NCBI GenBank assembly: GCA_028673005.1
Contig: CM054115.1
Coordinates: 2,914,001-2,978,000 of the forward strand
From: Tanypteryx hageni
Lineage: Eukaryota > Arthropoda > Insecta > Odonata > Petaluridae
DNA length: 64,000 nucleotides
Reading direction: 5' to 3'
Positions 10,725 through 25,300 of this stretch are shown here, in pieces (position 1 is the first letter of the stretch; every line of letters begins with the position of its first letter). The notes under the pieces are model-generated. The model was not told where the DNA came from. It saw only the letters and a list, made by a program, of their open reading frames with translations, and ran no database searches. Position numbers and translations under genes: made by a program.

Positions 10725-11509
10725 TGTTTAGGGGGGAAGCGATAGAGGGAGGAACGATAGTAGAGGATGCGATAGATTGAGGAACAATCGAGTTGGAGGC
10801 GATATACGGAGGAACGATAGAGGTGGAGGCTATTGAGTGGAGAATGGTAATGGGGGAAGCGATAGAATGAGGAACGATAGTAGAGGAGGCGATAGAGGGA
10901 GGAACGAACGAGGTGGAGGCGATAGACGGAGGAACGATAGAGGTGGAGGCTATAGAGTAGAGAATGGGAGTGGGGGAAGAGATAGAGGGAGGAACGATAG
11001 TAGAGGATGCGCTAGAGGGAGGAACGATCGACTTGGAGGCGATAGACGGAGGAACAATAGAGTTGGAGGCTATAGAGTGGAGAATGGTAGTGGGGGAAGC
11101 GATAGAGGGAGGAACGATAGTAGAGGATTCGATAGAGGGAGGAACGATTGAGGTGGAGGCGATAGACGTAGGAACGATAGAGGTGGAGGCTATAGAGTGG
11201 AGAATGGTAGTGAGGAAGCGATAGAGGGAGGAACGATAGTAGAGGATGCGATAGAGTGAGGAACGATCGAGGTGGAGGCGATAGACGGAGGAACGATAGA
11301 GGTGGAGGCTATAGAGTGGAAAATGGTAGTGGGGGAAGAGATAGAGGGATGAACGATAGTAGAGGAGGCGATAGAGGGAGGAACGATCGAGGTGGAGGCG
11401 ATTGACGGAGGAAAGATAGAGGTGGAGGTTATAGAGTGGAGAATGGTAGTGGGGGAAGCGATGGAGGGAGGAACGATAATAGAGAATGCGATAGAGGGAG
11501 GAACGATCG
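10725..11509 (+). repeat. Ordinary monomers between HOR A and block C
   Basis: This is a run of 120-bp monomers with the variants GATTGAGGAACAATCGAG, GCTATTGAGTGG, GGGAGTGGGG and CTTGGAGG. It has a one-base-short monomer at about 11,212 (GGTAGTGAGGAAGCG). The same run recurs near 53,391-54,175. Its right part, including the short monomer, also recurs from 57,651. No gene or other element is visible. Confidence 0.75.
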
Positions 11510-14500
11510 AGGTGGAGGCGATAGACGGAGGAACGATGGAGGTGGAGGCTATAGAGTGGAGAATGGTAGTGGGGGATGCGAAAGAGGGAGGAACGATAGT
11601 AGAGGATGCGATAGAGGGAGGAACGATCGAGGTGGAGGCGATAGACGGAGGAACGATAGAGGTGGAGGCTATAGAGTGGAGAATGGTAGTGGGGGAAGCG
11701 ATAGAGGAGGAATGATAGTAGAGGATGCGATAGAGGGAGGAACGATCGAGGTTGAGGCGATAGACGGAGGAACGATAGAGGTGGAGGCTATAGAGTGGAG
11801 AATGGTAATGGGGGAAGCGATAGAATGATGAACGATAGTAGAGGTGGCGATAGAGGGAGGAACGATCGAGGTGGAGGCGATAGACGGAGGAACGATAGTA
11901 GAGGAGGCGATAGAGAGAGGAACGAACGAGGTGGAGGCGATAGACGGAGGAACGATAGAAGTGGAGTCTATAGAGTGGAGAATGTTTAGGGGGGAAGCGA
12001 TAGAGGGAGGAACGATAGTAGAGGATGCGATAGAATGAGGAACGATCGAGGTGGAGGCGATAGACGGAGGAACGATAGAGGTGGAGGCTATAGAGTGGAG
12101 AATGGTAATGCTGGAAGCGATAGAATGAGGAACGATAGTAGAGGAGGCGATAGAGGGAGGAAAGAACGAGGTGGAGGCGATAGACGGAGGAACGATAGAG
12201 GTGGAGGCTAAAGAGTGGAGAATGGTAGTGGGGGAAGAGATAGAGGGAGGAACGATAGTAGAGGAGGCGATAGAGGGAGGAACGATCGAGGTGGAGGCGA
12301 TAGACGGAGGAACGATAGAGGTGGAGGCTATAGAGTGGAGAATGTTTAGGGGGGGAAGCGATAGAGGGAGGAACGATAGTTGAGGATGCGATAGAATGAG
12401 GAACGATCGAGGTGGAGGCGATAGACGGAGGAACGATAGAGGTGGAGGCTATAGAGTGGAGAATGGTAATGGGGGAAGCGATAGAATGAGGAACGATAGT
12501 AGAGGAGGCGATAGAGGGAGGAACGATCGAGGTGGAGGCGATAGACGTAGGAACGATAGAGGTGGAGACTATAGAGTGGAGAATGTTTAGGGGGGAAGCG
12601 ATAGAGGGAGGAACGATAGTAGAGGATGCGATAGAATGAGGAACAATCGAGGTGGAGGCGATATACGGAGGAACGATAGAGGTGGAGGCTATAGAGTGGA
12701 GAATGGTAATGGGGGAAGCGATAGAATGAGGAACGATAGTAGAGGAGGCGATAGAGGGAGGAACGAACGAGGTGGAGGCGATAGACGTAGGAACGATAGA
12801 GGTGGAGGCTATAGAGTAGAGAATGGGAGTGGGGGAAGAGATAGAGGGAGGAACGATAGTAGAGGAGGCGATAGAGGGAGGAACGATCGACGTGGAGGCG
12901 ATAGACGGAGGAACAATAGAGTTGGAGGCTATAGAGTGGAGAATGGTAGTGGGGGAAGCGATAGAGGGAGGAACGATAGTAGAGGATTCGATAGAGGGAG
13001 GAACGATTGAGGTGGAGGCGATAGACGTAGGAACGATAGAGGTGGTGGTTATAGAGTGGAGAATGGTAGTGGGGGAAGCGATAGAGGGAGGAACGATAGT
13101 AGAGGATGCGATAGAGTGAGGAACGATCGAGGTGGAGGCGATAGACGGAGGAACGATAGAGGTGGAGGCTATAGAGTGGAAAATGGTAGTGGGGGAAGAG
13201 ATAGAGGGATGATCGATAGTAGAGGAGGCGATAGAGGGAGGAACGATCGAGGTGGAGGCGATAGACGGAGGAAAGATAGAGGTGGAGGCTATATAGTGGA
13301 GAATGGTAGTGGGGGAAGCGATAGAGGGAGGAACGATAATAGAGAATGCGATAGAGGGAGGAACGATCGAGGTGGAGGCGATAGACGGAGGAGCGATGGA
13401 GGTGGAGGCTATAGAGTGGAGAATGGTAGTGGGGGATGCGAAAGAGGGAGGAACGATAGTAGAGGATGCGATAGAGGGAGGAACGATCGAGGTGGAGGCG
13501 ATAGACGGAGGAACGATAGAGGTGGAGGCTATAGAGTGGAGAATGGTAGTGGGGGAAGCGATAGAGGAGGAATGATAGTAGAGGATGCGATAGAGGGAGG
13601 AACGATCGAGGTTGAGGCGATAGACGGAGGAACGATAGAGGTGGAGGCTATAGGGTGGAGAATGGTAATGGGGGAAGCGATAGAATGATGAACGATAGTA
13701 GAGGTGGCGATAAAGGGAGGAACGATCGAGGTGGAGGCGATAGACGGAGGAACGATAGTAGAGGAGGCGATAGAGAGAGGAACGATCGAGGTGGAGGCGT
13801 TAGACGGAGGAACGATAGAGGTGGAGGCTATAGAGTGGAGAATGTTTAGGGGGGAAGCGATAGAGGGAGGAACGATAGTAGAGGATGCGATAGAATGAGG
13901 AACGATCGAGGTGGAGGCGATAGACGGAGGAACGATAGAGGTGGAGGCTATAGAGTGGAGAATGATAATGGGGGAAGCGATAGAATGAGGAACGATAGTA
14001 GAGGATGCGATAGAGTGAGGAACGATCGAGGTGGAGGCGATAGACGGAGGAACGATAGAGGTGGAGTCTATAGAGTGGAAAATGGTAGTGGGGGAAGAGA
14101 TAGAGCGATGAACGATAGTAGAGGATGCGATAGAATGAGGAACGATCGAGGTGGAGGCGATAGACGGAGGAACGATATAGGTGGAGGCTATAGAGTGGAG
14201 AATGGTAGTGGGGGAAGCGATAGAGGGAGGAACGATAGTAGAGGATGCGATAGAGGGAGGAACGATCGAGGTGGAGGCGATAGACGGAGGAACGATAGAG
14301 GTGGAGGCTATAGAGTGGAGAATGTTTAGGGGGGGAAGCGATAGAGGGAGGAACGAAAGTAGAAGAGGCGATAGAGGGAGGAACGATCGAGGTGGAGGCG
14401 ATAGACGGAGGAACGATAGAGGTGGAGGCTATAGAGTGGAGAATGGTATTGGGGGAAGCGATAGAATGAGGAACGATAGTAGAGAAGGCGATAGAGGGAG

Positions 14501-17500
14501 TAACGAACGAGGTGGAGGCGATAGACGGAGGAACGATAGAGGTGGAGGCTATAGAGTGTAGAATGGTAGTGGGGGAAGCGATAGAGGGAGGAACGATAGT
14601 AGAGGAGGCGATAGAGTGAGTAACGATCGAGGTGGAGGCTATAGAGTGGAGAATGTTTAGGGGGGGAAGCGATAGAGGGAGGAACGATAGTAGAGGATTC
14701 GATAGAGTGAGGAACGATCGAGGTGGAGGCGAAAGACGGAGGAACGATAGAGGTGGAGTCTATAGAGTAGAAAATGGTAGTGGGGGAAGAGATAGAGGGA
14801 TGAACGAATAGTAGAGGAGGCAATAGAGGGAGGAACGATCGATGTGGATGCGATAGACGGAGGAATAATAGAGGTGGAGGCTATAGAGTGGAGAACGGTA
14901 GTGGGGGAAGCGATAGAGGGAGGAACGATAATAGAGAATGCGATAGAGGGAGGAACGATCGAGGTGGAGGCGATAGACGGAGGAACGATAGAGGTGGAGG
15001 CTATAGAGTGGAGAATGGTAGTGGGGGATGCGATAGAGGGAGGAACGATAGTAGAGGATGCGATAGAGGGAGGAACGATCGAGGTGGAGGCGATATACGG
15101 AGGAACGATAGAGGTGGAGGCTATAGAGTGGAGAATGGAAGTGGGGGAAGCGATAGAGGAGGATCGATAGTAGAGGATGCGATAGAGGGAGGAACGATCG
15201 AGGTGGAGGCGACAGACGAAGGAACGATAGTGGTGGAGTCTATAGAGTGGAGAATGGTAGTGGGGGAAGCGATAGAGGGAGGAACGATCGAGGTGGAGCA
15301 AAAGACGGAGGAACGATAGAGGTGGAGGCTATAGAGTGGAGAATGGTAGTGGGGGAAGCGATAGAGGGGGGAACGATAGTAAAAGAGGCGATAGAGTGAG
15401 GAACGATCGAGGTGGAGGCGATAGACGGAGGAACGATAGAGGTGGAGGCTATAGAGTGGAGAATGTTTAGGGGGGGAAGCGATAGAGGGAGGAACGATAG
15501 TTGAGGATGCGATAGAATGAGGAACGATCGAGGTGGAGGCGATAGACGGAGGAACGATAGAGGTGGAGGCTATAGAGTGGAGAATGGTAATGGGGGAAGC
15601 GATAGAATGAGGAACGATAGTAGAGGAGGCGATAGAGGGAGGAACGAACGAGGTGGAGGCGATAGACGGAGGAACGATAGAGGTGGAGTCTATAGAGTGG
15701 AGAATGGTAGTGGGGGAAGCGATAGAGGGAGGAACGATAGTAGAGGAGGCGATAGAGTGAGGAACGATCGAGGTGTAGGCGAAAGACGGAGGAACGATAG
15801 AGGTGGAGGCTATAGAGTGGAGAATGTTTAGAAGGGGAAGCGATAGAGGGAGGAACGATAGTAGAGGATGCGATAGAATGAGGAACGATCGAGGTGGAGG
15901 CGATAGACGGAGGAACGATAGAGGTTGAGGCTATAGAGTGGAGAATGGTAATGGGGGAAGCGATAGAATGAGGAACGATAGTAGAGGAGGCGATAGAGGG
16001 AGGAACGAACGAGGTGGAGGCGATAGACGGAGGAACGATAGAGGTGGAGGCTATAGAGTGGAGAATGGTAGTGGAGGAAGCGATAGAGGGAGGAACGATA
16101 GTAGAGGATGCGATAGAGGGAGGAACGATCGAGGTGGAGGCGATAGACAGAGGAACGATAGAGGTGGAGTCTATAGAGTGAAAAATGGTAGTGGGGGAAG
16201 AGATAGAGGGATGAACGATAGTAGAGGAGGCGATTGAGGGAGGAACGATCGATGTGGATGCGATAGACGGAGGAATAATAGAGGTGGAGGCTATAGAGTG
16301 GAGAACGGTAGTGGGGGAAGCGATAGAGGGAGGAACGATAGTAGAGGATGCGCTAGAGTGAGGAACGATCTAGGTGGAGGCGATAGACGGAGGAACGATA
16401 GAGGTGGAGGCTATAGAGTGGAAAATGGTAGTGGGGGAAGCGATAGAGGGAGAAACGATTGTAGAGGATGCGATAGAGTGAGGAACGATGGAGGTGGAGG
16501 CGATAGACGGAGGAACGATAGAGGTGGAGGCTATCGAGTGGAAAATGGTAGTGGGGGAAGAGATAGAGGGATGAACGATAGTAGAGGAGGCGATAGAGGG
16601 AGGAACGATCGAGGTGGAGGCGATAGACGGAGGAAAGATAGAGGTGGAGGCTATAGAGTGGAGAATGGTAGTGGGGGAAGCGATAGAGGGAGGAACGATA
16701 GTAGAGAATGCGATAGAGGGAGGAACGATCGAGGTGGAGGCGATAGACGGAGGAACAATGGAGGTGGAGGCTATAGATTGGAGAATGGTAGTGGGGGATG
16801 CGATAGAGGGAGGAACGATAGTTGAGGATGCGATAGAGGGAGGAACGATCGAGGTGGAGGCGATAGACGGAGGAACGATAGAGGTGGAGGCGATAGACGG
16901 AGGAACGATAGAGGTGGAGGCTATAGAGTGGAGAATGGTAGTGGGGGAAGCGATAGAGGAGGAATGATAGTAGAGGATGCGATAGAGGGAGGAACGATAG
17001 AGGTGGAGGCTATAGAGTGGAGAATGGTAGTGGGGGAAGCGATAGAGGAGAAATGATAGTAGAGGATGCGATAGAGGGAGGAACGAACGAGGTGGAGGCG
17101 ATAGACGGAGGAACGATAGAGGTGGAGGCTATAGAGTGGAGAATGGTAGTGGGGGAAGCGATAGAGGGAGGAACGATAGTAGAGGAGGCGATTGAGTGAG
17201 GAACGATCGAGGTGGAGGCGAAAGACGGAGGAACGATAGAGGTGGAGGCTATAGAGTGGAGAATGTTTCGGGGGGGAAGCGATAGAGGGAGGAACGATAG
17301 TAGAGGATGCGATAGAATGAGGAACGATCGAAGTGGAGGCGATAGACGGAGGAACGATAGAGGTGGAGGCTATAGAGTGGAGAATGGTAGTGGGGGAAGC
17401 GATAGAGGGAGGTACGATAGTAGAGAGGCGAAAGAGGGAGGAACGATCGAGGTGGAGGCGATAGACGGAGGAACGATAGAGGTGGAGGGTATAGAGTGGA

Positions 17501-18076
17501 GAATGGTAGTGGGGGAAGTGATAGAGGGAGGAACGATACTAGAGGAGGCGATAAAGGGAGGAACGATCGAGGTGGAGGCGATAGACGGAGGAACGATAGA
17601 GGTGGAGGCTATAGAGTGGAGAATGTTTAGGGGGGAAGCGATAGAGGGAGGAACGATAGTAGAGGATGCGATAGAATGAGGAACGATCGAGGTGGAGGCG
17701 ATAGACGGAGGAACGATAGAGGTGGAGGCTATAGAGTGGAGAATGGTAATGGGGGAAGCGAAAGAATGAGGAACGATAGTAGAGGAGGCGATAGAGGGAG
17801 GAACGAACGAGGCGGAGGCGATAGACGGAGGAACGGTAGAGGTGGAGGTTATAGAGTAGAGAATGGGAGTGGGGGAAGAGATAGAGGGAGGAACGGTAGT
17901 AGAGGAGGCGATAGAGGGAGGAACGATCGACGTGGAGGCGATAGACGGAGAAACGATAGAGGTGGAGGCTATAGAGTGGAGAATGGTAATGGGGGAAGCG
18001 ATAGAATGAGGAACGATAGTAGAGGAGGCGATAGAGGGAGGAACGAACGAGGTGGAGGCGATAGACGGAGGAACGA
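11510..18076 (+). repeat. 6.57-kb block C, copy 1
   Basis: Landmarks throughout this stretch recur 13,801 bp downstream (25,311-31,877). Examples are 11,795/25,596, 12,636/26,437, 13,895/27,696, 16,298/30,099 and 17,676/31,477. The offset drops to 13,800 between about 14,807 and 15,298. An extra A at 14,807 (GAACGAATAG) is later balanced by a missing G at about 15,298 (GGTGGAGCAAAAG), both private to copy 1. The left half overlaps block S, and the right half contains the first 4.35-kb block. Confidence 0.86.
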
Positions 18077-19406
18077 TGGAGGTGGAGGCTATAGAGTGGA
18101 GAATGGTAGTGGGGGATGCGAAAGAGGGAGGAACGATAGTAGAGGATGCGATAGAGGGAGGAACGATCGAGGTGGAGGCGATAGACGGAGGAACGATAGA
18201 GGTGGAGGCTATAGAGTGGAGAATGGTAGTGGGGGAAGCGATAGAGGAGGAATGATAGTAGAGGATGCGATAGAGGGAGGAACGATCGAGGTTGAGGCGA
18301 TAGACGGAGGAACGATAGAGGTGGAGGCTATAGAGTGGAGAATGGTAATGGGGGAAGCGATAGAATGATGAACGATAGTAGAGGTGGCGATAGAGGGAGG
18401 AACGATCGAGGTGGAGGCGATAGACGGAGGAACGATAGTAGAGGAGGCGATAGAGAGAGGAACGAACGAGGTGGAGGCGATAGACGGAGGAACGATAGAA
18501 GTGGAGTCTATAGAGTGGAGAATGTTTAGGGGGGAAGCGATAGAGGGAGGAACGATAGTAGAGGATGCGATAGAATGAGGAACGATCGAGGTGGAGGCGA
18601 TAGACGGAGGAACGATAGAGGTGGAGGCTATAGAGTGGAGAATGGTAATGCTGGAAGCGATAGAATGAGGAACGATAGTAGAGGAGGCGATAGAGGGAGG
18701 AAAGAACGAGGTGGAGGCGATAGACGGAGGAACGATAGAGGTGGAGGCTAAAGAGTGGAGAATGGTAGTGGGGGAAGAGATAGAGGGAGGAACGATAGTA
18801 GAGGAGGCGATAGAGGGAGGAACGATCGAGGTGGAGGCGATAGACGGAGGAACGATAGAGGTGGAGGCTATAGAGTGGAGAATGTTTAGGGGGGGAAGCG
18901 ATAGAGGGAGGAACGATAGTTGAGGATGCGATAGAATGAGGAACGATCGAGGTGGAGGCGATAGACGGAGGAACGATAGAGGTGGAGGCTATAGAGTGGA
19001 GAATGGTAATGGGGGAAGCGATAGAATGAGGAACGATAGTAGAGGAGGCGATAGAGGGAGGAACGATCGAGGTGGAGGCGATAGACGGAGGAACGATAGA
19101 GGTGGAGACTATAGAGTGGAGAATGTTTAGGGGGGAAGCGATAGAGGGAGGAACGATAGTAGAGGATGCGATAGAATGAGGAACAATCGAGGTGGAGGCG
19201 ATATACGGAGGAACGATAGAGGTGGAGGCTATAGAGTGGAGAATGGTAATGGGGGAAGCGATAGAATGAGGAACGATAGTAGAGGAGGCGATAGAGGGAG
19301 GAACGAACGAGGTGGAGGCGATAGACGTAGGAACGATAGAGGTGGAGGCTATAGAGTAGAGAATGGGAGTGGGGGAAGAGATAGAGGGAGGAACGATAGT
19401 AGAGGA
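15059..19406 (+). repeat. 4.35-kb HOR X, copy 1
   Basis: This starts at the monomer with GGCGATATACGG and the GGATCGATAG short subunit and ends before the next such monomer at about 19,407. Landmarks include GGCGACAGACGAAGG, GTAAAAGAGG, GAGGTGTAGG (about 15,771), GTTTAGAAGGGG (about 15,830), TATCGAGTGG (about 16,532) and GTTTCGGGGGGG (about 17,266). The next block repeats the left 1.7 kb at an offset of 4,349 bp. The full block recurs at an offset of about 7,261 bp (22,319-26,666). Confidence 0.83.
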
Positions 19407-22318
19407 TGCGATAGAGGGAGGAACGATCGAGGTGGAGGCGATATACGGAGGAACGATAGAGGTGGAGGCTATAGAGTGGAGAATGGAAGTGGGGGAAGCG
19501 ATAGAGGAGGATCGATAGTAGAGGATGCGATAGAGGGAGGAACGATCGAGGTGGAGGCGACAGACGAAGGAACGATAGTGGTGGAGTCTATAGAGTGGAG
19601 AATGGTAGTGGGGGAAGCGATAGAGGGAGGAACGATCGAGGTGGAGGCAAAAGACGGAGGAACGATAGAGGTGGAGGCTATAGAGTGGAGAATGGTAGTG
19701 GGGGAAGCGATAGAGGGGGGAACGATAGTAAAAGAGGCGATAGAGTGAGGAACGATCGAGGTGGAGGCGATAGACGGAGGAACGATAGAGGTGGAGGCTA
19801 TAGAGTGGAGAATGTTTAGGGGGGGAAGCGATAGAGGGAGGAACGATAGTTGAGGATGCGATAGAATGAGGAACGATCGAGGTGGAGGCGATAGACGGAG
19901 GAACGATAGAGGTGGAGGCTATAGAGTGGAGAATGGTAATGGGGGAAGCGATAGAATGAGGAACGATAGTAGAGGAGGCGATAGAGGGAGGAACGAACGA
20001 GGTGGAGGCGATAGACGGAGGAACGATAGAGGTGGAGTCTATAGAGTGGAGAATGGTAGTGGGGGAAGCGATAGAGGGAGGAACGATAGTAGAGGAGGCG
20101 ATAGAGTGAGGAACGATCGAGGTGTAGGCGAAAGACGGAGGAACGATAGAGGTGGAGGCTATAGAGTGGAGAATGTTTAGAAGGGGAAGCGATAGAGGGA
20201 GGAACGATAGTAGAGGATGCGATAGAATGAGGAACGATCGAGGTGGAGGCGATAGACGGAGGAACGATAGAGGTTGAGGCTATAGAGTGGAGAATGGTAA
20301 TGGGGGAAGCGATAGAATGAGGAACGATAGTAGAGGAGGCGATAGAGGGAGGAACGAACGAGGTGGAGGCGATAGACGGAGGAACGATAGAGGTGGAGGC
20401 TATAGAGTGGAGAATGGTAGTGGAGGAAGCGATAGAGGGAGGAACGATAGTAGAGGATGCGATAGAGGGAGGAACGATCGAGGTGGAGGCGATAGACAGA
20501 GGAACGATAGAGGTGGAGTCTATAGAGTGAAAAATGGTAGTGGGGGAAGAGATAGAGGGATGAACGATAGTAGAGGAGGCGATTGAGGGAGGAACGATCG
20601 ATGTGGATGCGATAGACGGAGGAATAATAGAGGTGGAGGCTATAGAGTGGAGAACGGTAGTGGGGGAAGCGATAGAGGGAGGAACGATAGTAGAGGATGC
20701 GCTAGAGTGAGGAACGATCTAGGTGGAGGCGATAGACGGAGGAACGATAGAGGTGGAGGCTATAGAGTGGAAAATGGTAGTGGGGGAAGCGATAGAGGGA
20801 GAAACGATTGTAGAGGATGCGATAGAGTGAGGAACGATCGAGGTGGAGGCGATAGACGGAGGAACGATAGAGGTGGAGGCTATCGAGTGGAAAATGGTAG
20901 TGGGGGAAGAGATAGAGGGATGAACGATAGTAGAGGAGGCGATAGAGGGAGGAACGATCGAGGTGGAGGCGATAGACGGAGGAAAGATAGAGGTGGAGGC
21001 TATAGAGTGGAGAATGGTAGTGGGGGAAGCGATAGAGGGAGGAACGATAGTAGAGAATGCGATAGAGGGAGGAACGATCGAGGTGGAGGCGATAGACGGA
21101 GGAACAATGGAGGTGGAGGCTATCGAGTGGAAAATGGTAGTGGGGGAAGAGATAGAGGGATGAACGATAGTAGAGGAGGCGATAGAGGGAGGAACGATCG
21201 AGGTGGAGGCGATAGACGGAGGAACGATAGAGGTGGAGGCTATAGAGTGGAGAATGGTAATGGGGGAAGCGATAGAATGATGAACGATAGTAGAGGTGGC
21301 GATAGAGGGAGGAACGATCGAGGTGGAGGCGATAGACGGAGGAACGATAGTAGAGGAGGCGATAGAGAGAGGAACGAACGAGGTGGAGGCGATAGACGGA
21401 GGAACGATAGAAGTGGAGTCTATAGAGTGGAGAATGTTTAGGGGGGAAGCGATAGAGGGAGGAACGATAGTAGAGGATGCGATAGAATGAGGAACGATCG
21501 AGGTGGAGGCGATAGACGGAGGAACGATAGAGGTGGAGGCTATAGAGTGGAGAATGGTAATGCTGGAAGCGATAGAATGAGGAACGATAGTAGAGGAGGC
21601 GATAGAGGGAGGAAAGAACGAGGTGGAGGCGATAGACGGAGGAACGATAGAGGTGGAGGCTAAAGAGTGGAGAATGGTAGTGGGGGAAGAGATAGAGGGA
21701 GGAACGATAGTAGAGGAGGCGATAGAGGGAGGAACGATCGAGGTGGAGGCGATAGACGGAGGAACGATAGAGGTGGAGGCTATAGAGTGGAGAATGTTTA
21801 GGGGGGGAAGCGATAGAGGGAGGAACGATAGTTGAGGATGCGATAGAATGAGGAACGATCGAGGTGGAGGCGATAGACGGAGGAACGATAGAGGTGGAGG
21901 CTATAGAGTGGAGAATGGTAATGGGGGAAGCGATAGAATGAGGAACGATAGTAGAGGAGGCGATAGAGGGAGGAACGATCGAGGTGGAGGCGATAGACGG
22001 AGGAACGATAGAGGTGGAGACTATAGAGTGGAGAATGTTTAGGGGGGAAGCGATAGAGGGAGGAACGATAGTAGAGGATGCGATAGAATGAGGAACAATC
22101 GAGGTGGAGGCGATATACGGAGGAACGATAGAGGTGGAGGCTATAGAGTGGAGAATGGTAATGGGGGAAGCGATAGAATGAGGAACGATAGTAGAGGAGG
22201 CGATAGAGGGAGGAACGAACGAGGTGGAGGCGATAGACGTAGGAACGATAGAGGTGGAGGCTATAGAGTAGAGAATGGGAGTGGGGGAAGAGATAGAGGG
22301 AGGAACGATAGTAGAGGA
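19407..22318 (+). repeat. HOR X copy 2, internally deleted (2.91 kb)
   Basis: The left part (19,407 to about 21,120) follows HOR X copy 1 at offset 4,349. The sequence then repeats most of one TATCGAG monomer, seen at 20,881 and again at 21,121. It resumes at the six-subunit monomer found near 18,335 of copy 1. Compared with copy 1 this copy is 1,437 bp shorter. It lacks the 150-bp doublet, the 90-bp hybrid and the GTTTCGGG landmark that lie in the missing part. Confidence 0.83.
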
Positions 22319-25300
22319 TGCGATAGAGGGAGGAACGATCGAGGTGGAGGCGATATACGGAGGAACGATAGAGGTGGAGGCTATAGAGTGGAGAATGGAA
22401 GTGGGGGAAGCGATAGAGGAGGATCGATAGTAGAGGATGCGATAGAGGGAGGAACGATCGAGGTGGAGGCGACAGACGAAGGAACGATAGTGGTGGAGTC
22501 TATAGAGTGGAGAATGGTAGTGGGGGAAGCGATAGAGGGAGGAACGATCGAGGTGGAGGCAAAAGACGGAGGAACGATAGAGGTGGAGGCTATAGAGTGG
22601 AGAATGGTAGTGGGGGAAGCGATAGAGGGGGGAACGATAGTAAAAGAGGCGATAGAGTGAGGAACGATCGAGGTGGAGGCGATAGACGGAGGAACGATAG
22701 AGGTGGAGGCTATAGAGTGGAGAATGTTTAGGGGGGGAAGCGATAGAGGGAGGAACGATAGTTGAGGATGCGATAGAATGAGGAACGATCGAGGTGGAGG
22801 CGATAGACGGAGGAACGATAGAGGTGGAGGCTATAGAGTGGAGAATGGTAATGGGGGAAGCGATAGAATGAGGAACGATAGTAGAGGAGGCGATAGAGGG
22901 AGGAACGAACGAGGTGGAGGCGATAGACGGAGGAACGATAGAGGTGGAGTCTATAGAGTGGAGAATGGTAGTGGGGGAAGCGATAGAGGGAGGAACGATA
23001 GTAGAGGAGGCGATAGAGTGAGGAACGATCGAGGTGTAGGCGAAAGACGGAGGAACGATAGAGGTGGAGGCTATAGAGTGGAGAATGTTTAGAAGGGGAA
23101 GCGATAGAGGGAGGAACGATAGTAGAGGATGCGATAGAATGAGGAACGATCGAGGTGGAGGCGATAGACGGAGGAACGATAGAGGTTGAGGCTATAGAGT
23201 GGAGAATGGTAATGGGGGAAGCGATAGAATGAGGAACGATAGTAGAGGAGGCGATAGAGGGAGGAACGAACGAGGTGGAGGCGATAGACGGAGGAACGAT
23301 AGAGGTGGAGGCTATAGAGTGGAGAATGGTAGTGGAGGAAGCGATAGAGGGAGGAACGATAGTAGAGGATGCGATAGAGGGAGGAACGATCGAGGTGGAG
23401 GCGATAGACAGAGGAACGATAGAGGTGGAGTCTATAGAGTGAAAAATGGTAGTGGGGGAAGAGATAGAGGGATGAACGATAGTAGAGGAGGCGATTGAGG
23501 GAGGAACGATCGATGTGGATGCGATAGACGGAGGAATAATAGAGGTGGAGGCTATAGAGTGGAGAACGGTAGTGGGGGAAGCGATAGAGGGAGGAACGAT
23601 AGTAGAGGATGCGCTAGAGTGAGGAACGATCTAGGTGGAGGCGATAGACGGAGGAACGATAGAGGTGGAGGCTATAGAGTGGAAAATGGTAGTGGGGGAA
23701 GCGATAGAGGGAGAAACGATTGTAGAGGATGCGATAGAGTGAGGAACGATCGAGGTGGAGGCGATAGACGGAGGAACGATAGAGGTGGAGGCTATCGAGT
23801 GGAAAATGGTAGTGGGGGAAGAGATAGAGGGATGAACGATAGTAGAGGAGGCGATAGAGGGAGGAACGATCGAGGTGGAGGCGATAGACGGAGGAAAGAT
23901 AGAGGTGGAGGCTATAGAGTGGAGAATGGTAGTGGGGGAAGCGATAGAGGGAGGAACGATAGTAGAGAATGCGATAGAGGGAGGAACGATCGAGGTGGAG
24001 GCGATAGACGGAGGAACAATGGAGGTGGAGGCTATAGATTGGAGAATGGTAGTGGGGGATGCGATAGAGGGAGGAACGATAGTTGAGGATGCGATAGAGG
24101 GAGGAACGATCGAGGTGGAGGCGATAGACGGAGGAACGATAGAGGTGGAGGCGATAGACGGAGGAACGATAGAGGTGGAGGCTATAGAGTGGAGAATGGT
24201 AGTGGGGGAAGCGATAGAGGAGGAATGATAGTAGAGGATGCGATAGAGGGAGGAACGATAGAGGTGGAGGCTATAGAGTGGAGAATGGTAGTGGGGGAAG
24301 CGATAGAGGAGAAATGATAGTAGAGGATGCGATAGAGGGAGGAACGAACGAGGTGGAGGCGATAGACGGAGGAACGATAGAGGTGGAGGCTATAGAGTGG
24401 AGAATGGTAGTGGGGGAAGCGATAGAGGGAGGAACGATAGTAGAGGAGGCGATTGAGTGAGGAACGATCGAGGTGGAGGCGAAAGACGGAGGAACGATAG
24501 AGGTGGAGGCTATACAGTGGAGAATGTTTCGGGGGGGAAGCGATAGAGGGAGGAACGATAGTAGAGGATGCGATAGAATGAGGAACGATCGAAGTGGAGG
24601 CGATAGACGGAGGAACGATAGAGGTGGAGGCTATAGAGTGGAGAATGGTAGTGGGGGAAGCGATAGAGGGAGGTACGATAGTAGAGAGGCGAAAGAGGGA
24701 GGAACGATCGAGGTGGAGGCGATAGACGGAGGAACGATAGAGGTGGAGGGTATAGAGTGGAGAATGGTAGTGGGGGAAGTGATAGAGGGAGGAACGATAC
24801 TAGAGGAGGCGATAAAGGGAGGAACGATCGAGGTGGAGGCGATAGACGGAGGAACGATAGAGGTGGAGGCTATAGAGTGGAGAATGTTTAGGGGGGAAGC
24901 GATAGAGGGAGGAACGATAGTAGAGGATGCGATAGAATGAGGAACGATCGAGGTGGAGGCGATAGACGGAGGAACGATAGAGGTGGAGGCTATAGAGTGG
25001 AGAATGGTAATGGGGGAAGCGAAAGAATGAGGAACGATAGTAGAGGAGGCGATAGAGGGAGGAACGAACGAGGCGGAGGCGATAGACGGAGGAACGGTAG
25101 AGGTGGAGGTTATAGAGTAGAGAATGGGAGTGGGGGAAGAGATAGAGGGAGGAACGGTAGTAGAGGAGGCGATAGAGGGAGGAACGATCGACGTGGAGGC
25201 GATAGACGGAGAAACGATAGAGGTGGAGGCTATAGAGTGGAGAATGGTAATGGGGGAAGCGATAGAATGAGGAACGATAGTAGAGGAGGCGATAGAGGGA

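Larger units (their letters stand above)
744..14707 (+). repeat. 13.9-kb block S, copy 1
   Basis: This stretch is repeated in direct orientation at about 43,500-57,373. Matching landmarks give offsets of 42,756 bp (880-4,337), 42,785-42,786 bp (4,338 to about 8,150) and 42,666 bp (from about 8,270 onward). The steps are explained by one extra 30-bp subunit and one missing 120-bp monomer in the second copy, plus single-base indels. Sampled stretches differ by only a few bases per kb. The block contains the 3.24-kb tandem pair, several 90/150/180-bp monomers and the rare variants GAATGATAATGG and GGTAATGCTGG. Copy 1 ends near 14,707, where the two copies follow different monomer orders. Confidence 0.88.
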